From Rhizobium sp. J15 (GTDB lineage: Bacteria > Pseudomonadota > Alphaproteobacteria > Rhizobiales > Rhizobiaceae), in assembly GCF_002531825.1 (NCBI RefSeq), contig NZ_NWSX01000007.1, positions 124,001 through 188,000 on the forward strand: a stretch of DNA of 64,000 nucleotides, given 5' to 3'. A model generated the notes under the pieces. That model made no database searches. It was not told the origin of the DNA and saw only the letters and a list, made by a program, of their open reading frames with translations. The translations under genes were made by a program, and so were the position numbers. This document shows positions 8,662 through 16,198 of the stretch, piece after piece (the stretch's first letter is position 1; each line of letters opens with the position of its first letter).

Positions 8662-9692
8662 CAGACCGTCTCCGTCACCTTGAGCAGGTTGGCCGGCCGG
8701 TCGGGATCGAAGCCCTTGCGGCGCGTCACCGACTCGATCAGCCGGTAATAGACGAGCAGCGATACCAGCGGATCGAGGAGGCCGTTGCCCGTCGTCGGCA
8801 CGCGCAGATTGATGCCGGAAAGCGGCTGGGCCGAGAAGCCGACGGTGGTGGCGCCGAGCTTCTGCAGCCGCTCCAGCGCCTTGCCGTTATTGTCGAAGGC
8901 CGCATCATCAGGCGCGAAGGCGACGATCGGAAAGCCCGGCTGCACCAGACGCATCGGGCCATGCATCAATTCCGCCAGCGAAAAGGCCTCGGCATGCACG
9001 CCGGAGGTTTCCTTGGCCTTCAGCGCCGCTTCGAGCGCAATCGCGAAGGCCGGGCCACGGCCGGCCGTATAGAGCGAGGTCGCGTTGAAGAGCACCTCCT
9101 CGGCCGCCGCCGTATCGATTCCCGCGGTCGCCGAAAGCGCCTCCGGCAGCTTGGCGAGCGCGGCCTGCAGCCCGGACGCGCCGCCGATCGCAGCCGTCAC
9201 GCCGGAAAGGGCGGCGACGGAGGCGATGAAGGATTTCGTCGCCGCGACGCTCTTTTCCGCGCCGGCATTGAGGCCGAGAACGATATCCGCCTGCTTGGCG
9301 AGCGGGCTGTCGGTGACGTTGACGACGGCGATCGTCGTCGCCCCGCCCTTCTTCGCCGCCTCCTGCAGCGCCACGATATCGGGGCTCGCACCCGACTGCG
9401 AAACGGTGAAATGCACGCCGCCCTTCAGGTGAAGGGCAGCGCCATAGACGGAAGCGATCGACGGGCCGACCGATGCGACCGGAACGCCGCAGCTGATTTC
9501 GAAGAGATATTTGAAGAAGGTGGCGGCATGGTCCGAGGAACCGCGCGCCGCCGTCGTCACCACGCTCGGGCGGGTCGACGAAAACAGCCGGGCGATCTCG
9601 TCAAAGACCGGTTTTTCCTTCTCGAGAAGCGTGGCCACCACCTCCGGCGATTGGCCGGCTTCCTGCAGCATCAGCGACTGGTTTTCACTCAT
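8661..9692 (-). CDS. SIS-type glucosamine-6-phosphate deaminase (NagB-II/AgaS-like)
   Basis: 343 residues with two SIS domains and no glutaminase domain, so it is not a full GlmS. Motifs: TTAARGSSDHAATFFKY and SQSGASPDIVALQ in the first domain; KETSGVHAEAFSLAELMHGP in the second, which resembles GlmS C-terminal active-site sequence. With nagA next to it and no classical NagB nearby, the likely reaction is glucosamine-6-P to fructose-6-P plus ammonia. Its ATG overlaps the regulator stop (ATGA) and GGAGATG supplies the ribosome site. Confidence 0.85.
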   Translation of the reverse strand: MSENQSLMLQEAGQSPEVVATLLEKEKPVFDEIARLFSSTRPSVVTTAARGSSDHAATFFKYLFEISCGVPVASVGPSIASVYGAALHLKGGVHFTVSQSGASPDIVALQEAAKKGGATTIAVVNVTDSPLAKQADIVLGLNAGAEKSVAATKSFIASVAALSGVTAAIGGASGLQAALAKLPEALSATAGIDTAAAEEVLFNATSLYTAGRGPAFAIALEAALKAKETSGVHAEAFSLAELMHGPMRLVQPGFPIVAFAPDDAAFDNNGKALERLQKLGATTVGFSAQPLSGINLRVPTTGNGLLDPLVSLLVYYRLIESVTRRKGFDPDRPANLLKVTETV

Positions 9693-10462
9693 GGTTCATC
9701 TCCAATTCTCAATTCTGCAACGAAATCATAGGCATCGCCGCGATAATGCGAGCGGGTGTATTCGACGACGCGCTGATCTTCCAGGCGCGAAACACGTTCG
9801 ATCAGGAGCGCCGGCGCGCCAGCCTTGACGTTCAGCATCGCGGCGTAGGACGCATCGAGCGTCACGGCGGTCAGCCGTTGCAGCGCGCGCACCGGCCGAT
9901 GGCCGTTCGCCGCCAGCGCGTCGTAGAGCGATCCTTCGCCGCCGGCATCGCCGCCGAGGAACTTGACCGGCACCACGGCCCGCTCGATCGCCAGCGGCAG
10001 TCCGTCCGCGAGGCGCAGCCGGTCGAGCCTCAGAACCGGCTCGTCGCTGCCGAGACCGAGCAGGAAGGATTCCTCCGGCGACGGCGTGTTGACCTCCCGC
10101 GACAATATCCGTGCGGCCGGCAGACGCCCGCGTGAGCGCATGTCGGCGGAGAAGGAGGAGAGTCGCCAGAGCGACTGTTCCATCCGCTCGACCTTGCTCG
10201 ATACGAAAGTACCGCTTCCGTGGCGCGATTCCAGTGCGCCTGAAGTCATCAGATCGCGATAGGCGGTGCGCACGGTGACGCGGCCGAGCTTCAGGGCCTC
10301 GGCGAGATCACGCTCACCCGGCAGCGCCGTGCCGGGCTTCAGCAGGCCTTCCTGAATGAGGCTGGTCAGCGCCTGCGCCAGCCGCTTGTAGAGCGGGCCG
10401 GTCAGAGCTTCGTCGCGCAGCCCGCGCCTGCTCAGTTCCGCTATCAGACTGGTTCTATCCAT
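9689..10462 (-). CDS. GntR-family regulator with UTRA domain (HutC subfamily), first gene of the amino-sugar operon
   Basis: About 257 residues. The N-terminal winged helix includes LPGERDLAEALKLGRVTVRT; the C-terminal UTRA effector domain shows the typical VLRLDRLRLADGLPLAIER segment. It likely senses an amino-sugar phosphate and controls the operon it heads, since the downstream SIS gene overlaps it by four bases. ATG 10462 is preferred over the TTG at 10492, because the extra codons run through a repeated TAGAACC operator-like sequence. No clear ribosome site precedes the ATG, so this start is uncertain. Confidence 0.85.
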   Translation of the reverse strand: MDRTSLIAELSRRGLRDEALTGPLYKRLAQALTSLIQEGLLKPGTALPGERDLAEALKLGRVTVRTAYRDLMTSGALESRHGSGTFVSSKVERMEQSLWRLSSFSADMRSRGRLPAARILSREVNTPSPEESFLLGLGSDEPVLRLDRLRLADGLPLAIERAVVPVKFLGGDAGGEGSLYDALAANGHRPVRALQRLTAVTLDASYAAMLNVKAGAPALLIERVSRLEDQRVVEYTRSHYRGDAYDFVAELRIGDEP

Positions 10463-10490
10463 GGGGACACAATAGAACCTATTTAGAACC
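10451..10490. promoter_or_regulatory. Triple TAGAACC box at the start of the GntR gene (probable autoregulatory operator)
   Basis: TAGAACC occurs at 10473-10479 and 10484-10490 with an 11-base period, and its reverse complement GGTTCTA at 10451-10457. The outer pair makes an inverted repeat (GGTTCTAT / ATAGAACC). One box lies within the first codons of the regulator. Confidence 0.55.
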
Positions 10491-10521
10491 AATCGACAAG
10501 GCCAAATCGGCTGCCGACAAG

Positions 10522-10550
10522 AAAAAACCCTCTCCGGACCGGAGAGGGTT
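10522..10550 (-). terminator. Rho-independent terminator of galM
   Basis: Stem AACCCTCTCC / GGAGAGGGTT with a GGACC loop, followed on the minus strand by a run of six T. It lies 40 bases past the galM stop. Confidence 0.9.
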
Positions 10551-10590
10551 CATAGCGGTGAAATTCGACAGCCGTGCGTCCCGAGGACGC

Positions 10591-11613
10591 TCAGCTCTTG
10601 GTGAAGATATAATCCGTCTCCTGGCGCAGCACCTCGCCCGGGCGCAGGATCGCATTCGGAAAACCTTCATGATTGATGGCATCCGGCCAGACCTGCGTCT
10701 CCAGGCAAAAGCCGGCGAACGGGCCGTATTTGCGCCCGCCGAGGCCGGGAGCCCCTGTGTTGAGCTTGAAGCCGGCATAAAACTGCACGCCCGGCTCGGT
10801 GCTGCGCACCTCCAGCGACACGCCCGAATAGAGGCTGCGGGCAAGCACGACGCTGCGCTTGGCGGTGCGTTCGGCCGACAGGCAGAAATTATGATCGTAC
10901 AGCGCCTGCTCGCTGCCGACGAAACGCTTCATCGGCGCCATTTCGCGGAAATCGAACTCCGTGCCGGCGACGGAACGGATCTCGCCGGTCGGCACCTGCT
11001 TCTCGTCGGTCGGCAGATAGTGATCGGCTGCGATCATGATGTCATGGCCGAGCGCGTCCTCGCGGCCGTCGAGATTGAAATAGGCGTGCTGGCAGACATT
11101 GGCGAGCGTCGGCTGATCGCTGGTCGATTCATAAATGATCGACAGTTCGCCGTTGCCGTGCACCCAGAACGTCGCCTGGATGGTGCAATTGCCGGGGTAG
11201 CCGGCGCGGCCGTCGGGATCGACGATCTTCATCACCAGGCGGTCGACATCGTGCTCGACGATCGTCCAGTTGCGCTTGGCGATGTTGTCGCTGCCGCCGT
11301 GCAGATGCGTGACGCCGTTTTCATTCGGCTCGAGCTGATAATTCATGCCGTCGAGCGTGAACCTGCCGCCGCCGACGCGGTTGGCGCAGCGGCCGGGGGT
11401 CGCGCCGAAATAGGCCGAATAGAGCGGGTAGCTGTCGAAATCCTCGAAACCGAGCTGCAGCGGCGCATCATGTCCTTCGAGGCGCAGATCCTGAATGACC
11501 GCGCCCCAGGTGATGATCTTGGCCGTCAGCCCGCCGCCCTTGATGACGACACGGTGGACGGTCTCGCCCGCCTTCGTCTGCCCGAAAACTTCCCGCTCCA
11601 ACTTATCCGACAT
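10591..11613 (-). CDS. galM: Aldose 1-epimerase (mutarotase)
   Basis: 340 residues, the usual length. Sugar-binding and catalytic signatures are present: TPGRCANRVGGGRF, the histidine in NVCQHAYFNLDG and the catalytic glutamate near the C-terminus in FCLETQVWPDAINHEGFPN. It interconverts alpha and beta anomers of galactose or related aldoses in the cytoplasm. It stands alone between metA and the amino-sugar operon on the same strand and has its own terminator. The usual MSDKLE start is used, although no strong ribosome site is seen. Confidence 0.93.
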   Translation of the reverse strand: MSDKLEREVFGQTKAGETVHRVVIKGGGLTAKIITWGAVIQDLRLEGHDAPLQLGFEDFDSYPLYSAYFGATPGRCANRVGGGRFTLDGMNYQLEPNENGVTHLHGGSDNIAKRNWTIVEHDVDRLVMKIVDPDGRAGYPGNCTIQATFWVHGNGELSIIYESTSDQPTLANVCQHAYFNLDGREDALGHDIMIAADHYLPTDEKQVPTGEIRSVAGTEFDFREMAPMKRFVGSEQALYDHNFCLSAERTAKRSVVLARSLYSGVSLEVRSTEPGVQFYAGFKLNTGAPGLGGRKYGPFAGFCLETQVWPDAINHEGFPNAILRPGEVLRQETDYIFTKS

Positions 11614-11730
11614 GATCGACCGTCCATTCTATGCGCGTTCGATAAAGACGCGCGGCGCTATAGGGTTCGGACCGGAACCTGCCCGCATTTGCTCCAAACC
11701 GCAACCGGGCAGATCGGAAAGAAACGCCGC

Positions 11731-12654
11731 TCAGAGGTCCATGCCGATCTCTTCGACGTCGTAGGGCGTCGTCTGATAGATCTCGTTGATCCAGTTGCCG
11801 AACAGGAGATGCGCATGGCTGCGCCAGCGGTTCTGCGGCGGAAGTGCGGGATCGTTATGCGGAAAGTAATTGTGCGGCATCTTGATCGGCACGCCGGCAT
11901 TGACGTCGCGGAAATACTCGTCGGAGAGCGAGGTGGAATCATATTCGACGTGGTTGAACATATAGAGCCGCCGGCCTCGCTTCTCGTGCACGAGGCAGAC
12001 GCCCATCTCGCTGGATTCCATCAGGATCTCCAGGCTGTCCGATTTCTCGATATCGGCGCGCCGTACCTCGGTCCAGCGCGATACCGGCACCTCGAAATTG
12101 TCGGAGAAACCGTTGAGATAGATCGAGGAGGGCTTGAGGTTCCGGTGGCGGTAGACGCCGAAGGCCTTCTCCTTGAGCTCGTACTTGGGAACGCCGTGGA
12201 AGTGATAGATCGCCGCCATCGCGCCCCAGCAGACGTTCATCGTCGAATGGACGTTGGTTTCCGTCCAGTCGAGAATCTCCCGCATCTCTGACCAATAGGT
12301 GACGTCCTCATAGGGCAGGAGCTCGATCGGCGCGCCGGTGATGATGAAGCCGTCGAATTTGCGCTGCTTTACTTCCTCCCAGGTCTGGTAGAAGGCAAGC
12401 AGGTGATCTTCGGAGGTGTTCTTCGCCTTGTGCCCGCCGATGCGGATGAGAGACAGTTCCACCTGCAGCGGCGAGGCGCCGACGAGACGCGCCATCTGCA
12501 CTTCGGTCTTGATCTTGTTCGGCATCAGGTTGAGCAGCCCGATCTGCAGCGGTCTTATATCCTGACGGATCGCCATCGTCTCGGTCATCACCCGCACACC
12601 CTCTTGAACCAGGGTTTCGAAGGCGGGCAGCGTATCGGGGATCTTGATGGGCAT
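11731..12654 (-). CDS. metA: Homoserine O-acyltransferase MetA, predicted acetyl-CoA type
   Basis: 307 residues. MetA acylates homoserine in the first committed step of methionine synthesis. The catalytic cysteine is in [14 protein letters not shown], with the His/Glu of the triad in FNHVEYDS, and the C-terminal NYFPHNDP motif is intact. At the residue known to decide acyl donor (position 111 in family numbering) this protein has Glu ([10 protein letters not shown]) where E. coli has Gly (TGAPLG); in studied members Glu goes with acetyl-CoA. The ATG at 12654 is preferred over an in-frame GTG at 12663. Expression is under a SAM-II riboswitch upstream. Confidence 0.93.
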   Translation of the reverse strand: MPIKIPDTLPAFETLVQEGVRVMTETMAIRQDIRPLQIGLLNLMPNKIKTEVQMARLVGASPLQVELSLIRIGGHKAKNTSEDHLLAFYQTWEEVKQRKFDGFIITGAPIELLPYEDVTYWSEMREILDWTETNVHSTMNVCWGAMAAIYHFHGVPKYELKEKAFGVYRHRNLKPSSIYLNGFSDNFEVPVSRWTEVRRADIEKSDSLEILMESSEMGVCLVHEKRGRRLYMFNHVEYDSTSLSDEYFRDVNAGVPIKMPHNYFPHNDPALPPQNRWRSHAHLLFGNWINEIYQTTPYDVEEIGMDL

Positions 12655-12670
12655 TGCGGTCACTCGATCA

Positions 12671-12709
12671 AAAACAAAAAACCGGCGGCGACAAAAAATC
12701 GCTACCGGT
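12671..12709 (-). terminator. Terminator hairpin in the metA leader, after the SAM-II riboswitch
   Basis: On the minus strand ACCGGTAGCGA pairs with TCGCCGCCGGT around a TTTTTTG loop (two mismatches), followed by TTTTTTG-TTTTT, ending 17 bases before the metA ATG. Its position suggests transcriptional attenuation coupled to the riboswitch. Confidence 0.75.
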
Positions 12710-12719
12710 CCGCACGCGG

Positions 12720-12773
12720 CCCTTTAGCGAATTTTTTAACGTGGCTGCAAGCCGGCCGGCCAAATCACCACGG
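12720..12773 (-). ncRNA. SAM-II riboswitch upstream of metA
   Basis: The minus strand carries the SAM-II consensus parts in order: GTGGTGATTTGGCC, CCGGCTTGCAGCCAC and GCTAAAGGG. The P1 stem GTGG / CCAC closes the first hairpin, and the downstream GCTAAAG segment provides the pseudoknot strand. SAM-II elements are known upstream of metA in rhizobia. When SAM is bound, expression should fall. Confidence 0.93.
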
Positions 12774-12779
12774 AGTGTC

Positions 12780-12808
12780 TAATTAGCCCCAGTCGGGCGA
12801 CGAATCAA
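12780..12808 (-). promoter_or_regulatory. Probable sigma-70 promoter of metA
   Basis: Minus strand TTGATT (12808-12803), 17-base spacer, TAATTA (12785-12780). Transcription would begin a few bases before the riboswitch, the spacing expected for it. Confidence 0.7.
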
Positions 12809-12936
12809 CTGCCGAATGCATGGGCAGGCGGCCCGTGCAAGCATCATCACAGTTTAATGACTGATAGAATCTGTTGATAGACCGGTAACGCCACCATGTT
12901 AATAATGAGGGGTATGGGCGGTGTTGGAAAAGCGTG

Positions 12937-14787
12937 ATGGCAGATAAAAGCAAGGGGAGGCCGGGCATTCGAAGGCAGGATGGGGTAGGGTATGATTTCA
13001 GCCTGACATATCGCCTCGGAGTGATGTTCTCAGCATTCTGGAATTCTGAAGTGCGTGGCAAGGTGCTGTTTCTGGCGACCGTGCTGATCCTCGTCATCCT
13101 GGCGACCGCCTATGGCCAGGTGATTCTCAACGAGTGGAACGCCCCGTTCTACGATTCGCTCGAACGCCGCGACCTCGGCGAATTCTTCCATCAGCTCGAA
13201 ATCTTCGCGATGATCGCCGGCACGCTGCTGCTGCTCAACGTGCTGCAGGCCTGGCTGAACCAGATGACCGCGCTCTATATGCGCGAGGGCCTGTCGCGCG
13301 ATCTCGTCGATCAGTGGCTGAAGCGCAAGCGGGCGCTGCGGCTCGCCTCCAGCGGCCTGATCGGCGTCAATCCGGACCAGCGTCTGCATGAGGATTCCCG
13401 CAACCTCGCCGAAAGCACGACGGGCCTCGTGCTCGGCCTGCTGCAATCGACCATTCTTCTGGTGAGCTTCATCGGCGTGCTCTGGGAGCTGTCGAGCGGC
13501 TTCATCTTCCACATCAGCGGCCACAGCTTCTCCATTCCGGGCTACATGGTCTGGGCGGCGATTTTCTACGCTGCCTCCGCCTCGGTGCTGAGCCAGGTCG
13601 TCGGCCGCAAGCTGGTGAAGCTCAATGCCGACCGCTTCTCGAAAGAGGCCGAGCTTCGCTTCACCCTGATGCATGCCAACGAGAACATGCCGGCGATCAC
13701 CGTCGCCCGCGGCGAGGAGAACGAGCGCCGGCGCATCAACACCGACATCAGTTCGGTGCTGCGGGTCGTCAAGCGGCTCGCCATGGCCAATACCAACCTC
13801 ACCTGGGTGTCGGCCGGCTACGGCTGGCTGGTGATCGTCATTCCGATCATCGTCGCAGCGCCCGCCTATTTCTCCGGCGGCCTCACTCTCGGCCAGCTGA
13901 TGATGTCGGTCGGCGCCTTCAACCAGGTCAACACGGCGCTGCGCTGGTACGTCGCCAATTTCGGCCCGATCGCCGAATGGCGCGCCACGCTGATGCGCGT
14001 CACCGATTTCCGCCAGGCCCTGCTCGACATGGACGAGGACTTCGATGTGAAGGGCAGCATCGCCTATGAGAACACTGCGCCCGACACGCTGACGCTGAAG
14101 GATGTGGTAATCAATGCCAAGATCGGCGAAGACATCGAAGAATGCGGCGGCTTCCGCCTGCGCGAAACCGATGTCGTGATCAAGGCCGGCGAAAAAATCA
14201 TGATTAACGGCGATCACAGCGTCAATCGCAAGCTCTTGTTCCAAGCGATGGCCGGCCTCTGGCCATGCGGCAGCGGCACGATGGGCCTGCCGCCGGCCGA
14301 CGACATGCTGTTCGTTCCGCAGATCGCCTATGTCCCCGGCGGAACGCTGCGCGAAGCGCTGGCCTTCCCGGAAAGCCCCGATGCCTATGAGAAAGCAGCC
14401 GTCGAGGCGGCTCTCGAAAAGGCCGGCCTGCACTCGCTGATCGCAAGGCTCGATACCCGCGCCCGCTGGGACAAGCTGCTCGATGGTGACGAACAGAAGG
14501 CGATCGGCTTTGCCCGGCTGCTTCTCGTGCGCCCGCGCTGGATCGTCTTCGATGAAGTGCTTGAGGGCATGGAGCCGGAATGGCAGGAAACCATGTGCAG
14601 TGTGCTGACCTCCATGCCTGATACCAGCATGATCTATATCGGCCGCTCGGAAACCTATCTCGAGACCCTGCAGCCCCGCGTCCTGCATCTGCAGGCCCTG
14701 GCGGCAAAATCCGAAGCACCGCCCGTGGTCCAGACCGGCGCCAGCGCCAGTGCGGGCACCGCCGCCGTTCCCGCGCCGGCGCTCTAG
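12937..14787 (+). CDS. SbmA/BacA/YddA-like ABC membrane protein with degenerate ATPase domain
   Basis: 616 residues: an N-terminal ABC_membrane_2-type region with about six membrane segments (residues about 25-340), then a nucleotide-binding domain. The family exports or imports peptides or vitamin B12. The ATPase site is badly altered: Walker A reads NGDHSVNRKLLF instead of GxxGxGKS/T, the signature is LDGDEQKAIGFAR instead of LSGGEQQR, and the switch histidine position reads IGRSETYL. Walker B (IVFDEVLEGM) is kept. The C-terminus is an Ala/Pro-rich tail. The frame is clean and codon use normal, so this is not recent decay. GTG 12934 is an alternative start. The divergent neighbour is metA. 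Confidence 0.85.
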   Translation: MADKSKGRPGIRRQDGVGYDFSLTYRLGVMFSAFWNSEVRGKVLFLATVLILVILATAYGQVILNEWNAPFYDSLERRDLGEFFHQLEIFAMIAGTLLLLNVLQAWLNQMTALYMREGLSRDLVDQWLKRKRALRLASSGLIGVNPDQRLHEDSRNLAESTTGLVLGLLQSTILLVSFIGVLWELSSGFIFHISGHSFSIPGYMVWAAIFYAASASVLSQVVGRKLVKLNADRFSKEAELRFTLMHANENMPAITVARGEENERRRINTDISSVLRVVKRLAMANTNLTWVSAGYGWLVIVIPIIVAAPAYFSGGLTLGQLMMSVGAFNQVNTALRWYVANFGPIAEWRATLMRVTDFRQALLDMDEDFDVKGSIAYENTAPDTLTLKDVVINAKIGEDIEECGGFRLRETDVVIKAGEKIMINGDHSVNRKLLFQAMAGLWPCGSGTMGLPPADDMLFVPQIAYVPGGTLREALAFPESPDAYEKAAVEAALEKAGLHSLIARLDTRARWDKLLDGDEQKAIGFARLLLVRPRWIVFDEVLEGMEPEWQETMCSVLTSMPDTSMIYIGRSETYLETLQPRVLHLQALAAKSEAPPVVQTGASASAGTAAVPAPAL

Positions 14788-14826
14788 AACAGCGCTTCGC
14801 CAGTATAGCAAAAACGGTGCAAATTT

Positions 14827-14846
14827 TGGCAAACTATGCCATAATG
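14827..14846 (+). promoter_or_regulatory. parD promoter with palindromic operator
   Basis: TGGCA-AACTA-TGCCA (14827-14841) is a perfect 5-base inverted repeat that touches CATAAT (14840-14846 region), a good -10. This layout fits autorepression by ParD/ParDE. GCGAGG lies 9 bases before the ATG at 14866. Confidence 0.65.
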
Positions 14847-14865
14847 GCTGGGCGAGGTAATTGAT

Positions 14866-15114
14866 ATGGCGACGATGAATGTTTCCCTGCCCGATCCGAT
14901 GAAGGAATGGGTCGATTCTCAAACCAAAACTGGTCGTTACAGCAATGCGAGCGACTATGTTCGCGACCTCATACGACGCGACCAAGAGCGTTCGGATAAA
15001 CTGGCGGAATTGCAACGCTTGATCACGGAGGGGTTGGAAAGCGGCGTCAGTGATCGCTCCAAGGAAGATATCCTTCAAATTGCACGTGAACGGCTGGCTC
15101 AGCGCCGCGTATGA
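14866..15114 (+). CDS. parD: ParD-family antitoxin
   Basis: 82 residues. The N-terminus (MNVSLPDPMKEWVDSQTKTG) and NASDYVRDLIRRDQ are the ribbon-helix-helix signature of ParD antitoxins; the C-terminal half (GLESGVSDRSKEDIL onward) is the flexible toxin-wrapping segment. It should bind ParE and repress its own promoter. Its stop overlaps the toxin start by four bases (ATGA), normal for this module. Confidence 0.92.
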   Translation: MATMNVSLPDPMKEWVDSQTKTGRYSNASDYVRDLIRRDQERSDKLAELQRLITEGLESGVSDRSKEDILQIARERLAQRRV

Positions 15115-15401
15115 AATACCGCAAAACCGTCGAAGCGGATCAGGACATCGCCGAAATTTATGTTCGCGGTGCCGACCAGTTCGGCGTACGGCAGTCAGAA
15201 CGATACATCGAAGACCTCTTCAGCACTTTTGAATTGCTCGCCCGCAATCCACGCATGGTTCGTGAGCGCCGTGAATTGAACCCGCCGATGCGGCTTCATC
15301 CTCATCATGCGCATATAATCGCCTACCTGATCCGCGAGGAAGACATCCTGATTGTTCGCGTGCTGCACGGGCGAGAAGACTGGCAAAGCCTCTTCGCCTA
15401 G
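15111..15401 (+). CDS. parE: ParE/RelE-family toxin
   Basis: 96 residues, normal length. The start (MKYRKTVEADQDIAEIYVRG) and the end (ILIVRVLHGREDWQSLF) match the ParE branch of the RelE superfamily, whose known members poison DNA gyrase. It has an intact frame and an intact antitoxin upstream, so the pair is probably functional. Its TAG stop lies inside a 23-base sequence that is duplicated in tandem immediately downstream. Confidence 0.92.
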   Translation: MKYRKTVEADQDIAEIYVRGADQFGVRQSERYIEDLFSTFELLARNPRMVRERRELNPPMRLHPHHAHIIAYLIREEDILIVRVLHGREDWQSLFA

Positions 15402-15441
15402 AACTGCAGGAGCCTTTGGCCTAGAACTGCAGGAGCCTTTG
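15396..15441. repeat. Perfect 23-base tandem duplication over the parE stop codon
   Basis: The unit (GCCTAGAACTGCAGGAGCCT plus TTG) occurs at 15396-15418 and again at 15419-15441 without a mismatch. The first copy contains the parE TAG. It looks like a recent slippage duplication. Confidence 0.95.
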
Positions 15442-15449
15442 CCGGCCCG

Positions 15450-16079
15450 TCACATCGGCGGCGTGATGCCGTTGAGGCCGACGGCGACCTGGCTGGCTGA
15501 AATGCTGCCATCCGCCGCCTTCTCGCCGGTGACGATGACGCCGGCGCCGGCCTTCAGATCATCCTTGGTCGCGGGCGCCAGAGTGACGATCGGCGTTGCG
15601 TCAGCGATGGTGATAATCTTTTCCTTGCCCTGATAGGTCAGGGTGATCGTGTGGCCGTCGACCGATTTGACCGCATTGCTGACGGTTGCGTTGGTCATCT
15701 GGCTGTTCGGCTGCGCATCCCAGGGACGGTTGCCCTCGCCGGTCCCCTTCATCGACGCCGGAAAGATCAGCACTTCGATCGCCCCATCCGGGCCGCTGCC
15801 CTTCGGAAGCGAGGCCACGCCGACGAAATCGCCGGGCTTGATATCCTCGACCGAGGCCCGCCTGACGCCCGCGACCTTCCAGCCGGCTTTCAGCGCGATG
15901 GTCGCATCGCCGCCTTCGCGCGTCCTGACGACGAGCCTATCGCCGCTGAGGCTTTCGATCGCGCCGCGAACGCGAGTGCGCTCACCATCCTGCGCATCGG
16001 CCGCCTGCAACAGGGCGAGCGCAGCGAAGCTGCCGGCGGCAAGTGTTTTGAAAAAATGGGAATGAGGCTTGCTAGACAT
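15450..16079 (-). CDS. Secreted/periplasmic hypothetical protein, DUF5666-like
   Basis: 209 residues. A signal peptide with a clear hydrophobic core and an AADAQ cleavage region covers about residues 1-30. The mature part has two beta-rich repeats that read like DUF5666 or OB-fold units: RVRGAIESLSGDRLVVRTRE with VEDIKPGDFVGVAS, then VDGHTITLTYQGKEKII with DLKAGAGVIVTGEKA. ATG 16079 has GGAAG upstream. It may be a cell-envelope or metal-binding protein, but no function can be named. It is convergent with parE and on the same strand as the ABC-F gene. Confidence 0.75.
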   Translation of the reverse strand: MSSKPHSHFFKTLAAGSFAALALLQAADAQDGERTRVRGAIESLSGDRLVVRTREGGDATIALKAGWKVAGVRRASVEDIKPGDFVGVASLPKGSGPDGAIEVLIFPASMKGTGEGNRPWDAQPNSQMTNATVSNAVKSVDGHTITLTYQGKEKIITIADATPIVTLAPATKDDLKAGAGVIVTGEKAADGSISASQVAVGLNGITPPM

Positions 16080-16198
16080 ATGATCTTCCTTGGTCGCCAT
16101 TGCGATCGGCATATCCCCGGCTGCCGGACGGCACCTTATGCCGCACGACGATACACTGGCGAATCAAGGAAAGGTGAGCCGTCGAAGCTGGGAAGGGC

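Noticed and set aside
10558..12291. 577-codon open frame on the plus strand
   Set aside because: It lies antisense to galM and metA, whose motifs are complete, and its product is low-information and Arg/Ala-rich, as expected from the reverse of GC-rich genes.
13030..15078. 682-codon open frame on the minus strand
   Set aside because: It runs antisense through the ABC membrane protein and the antitoxin gene. Its product has no domain and is Arg/Gln/His-rich.
14866..15401. Mobile element carrying the toxin-antitoxin pair
   Set aside because: No integrase, transposase, terminal repeats or tRNA gene beside it. Only the 23-base tandem duplication is seen.
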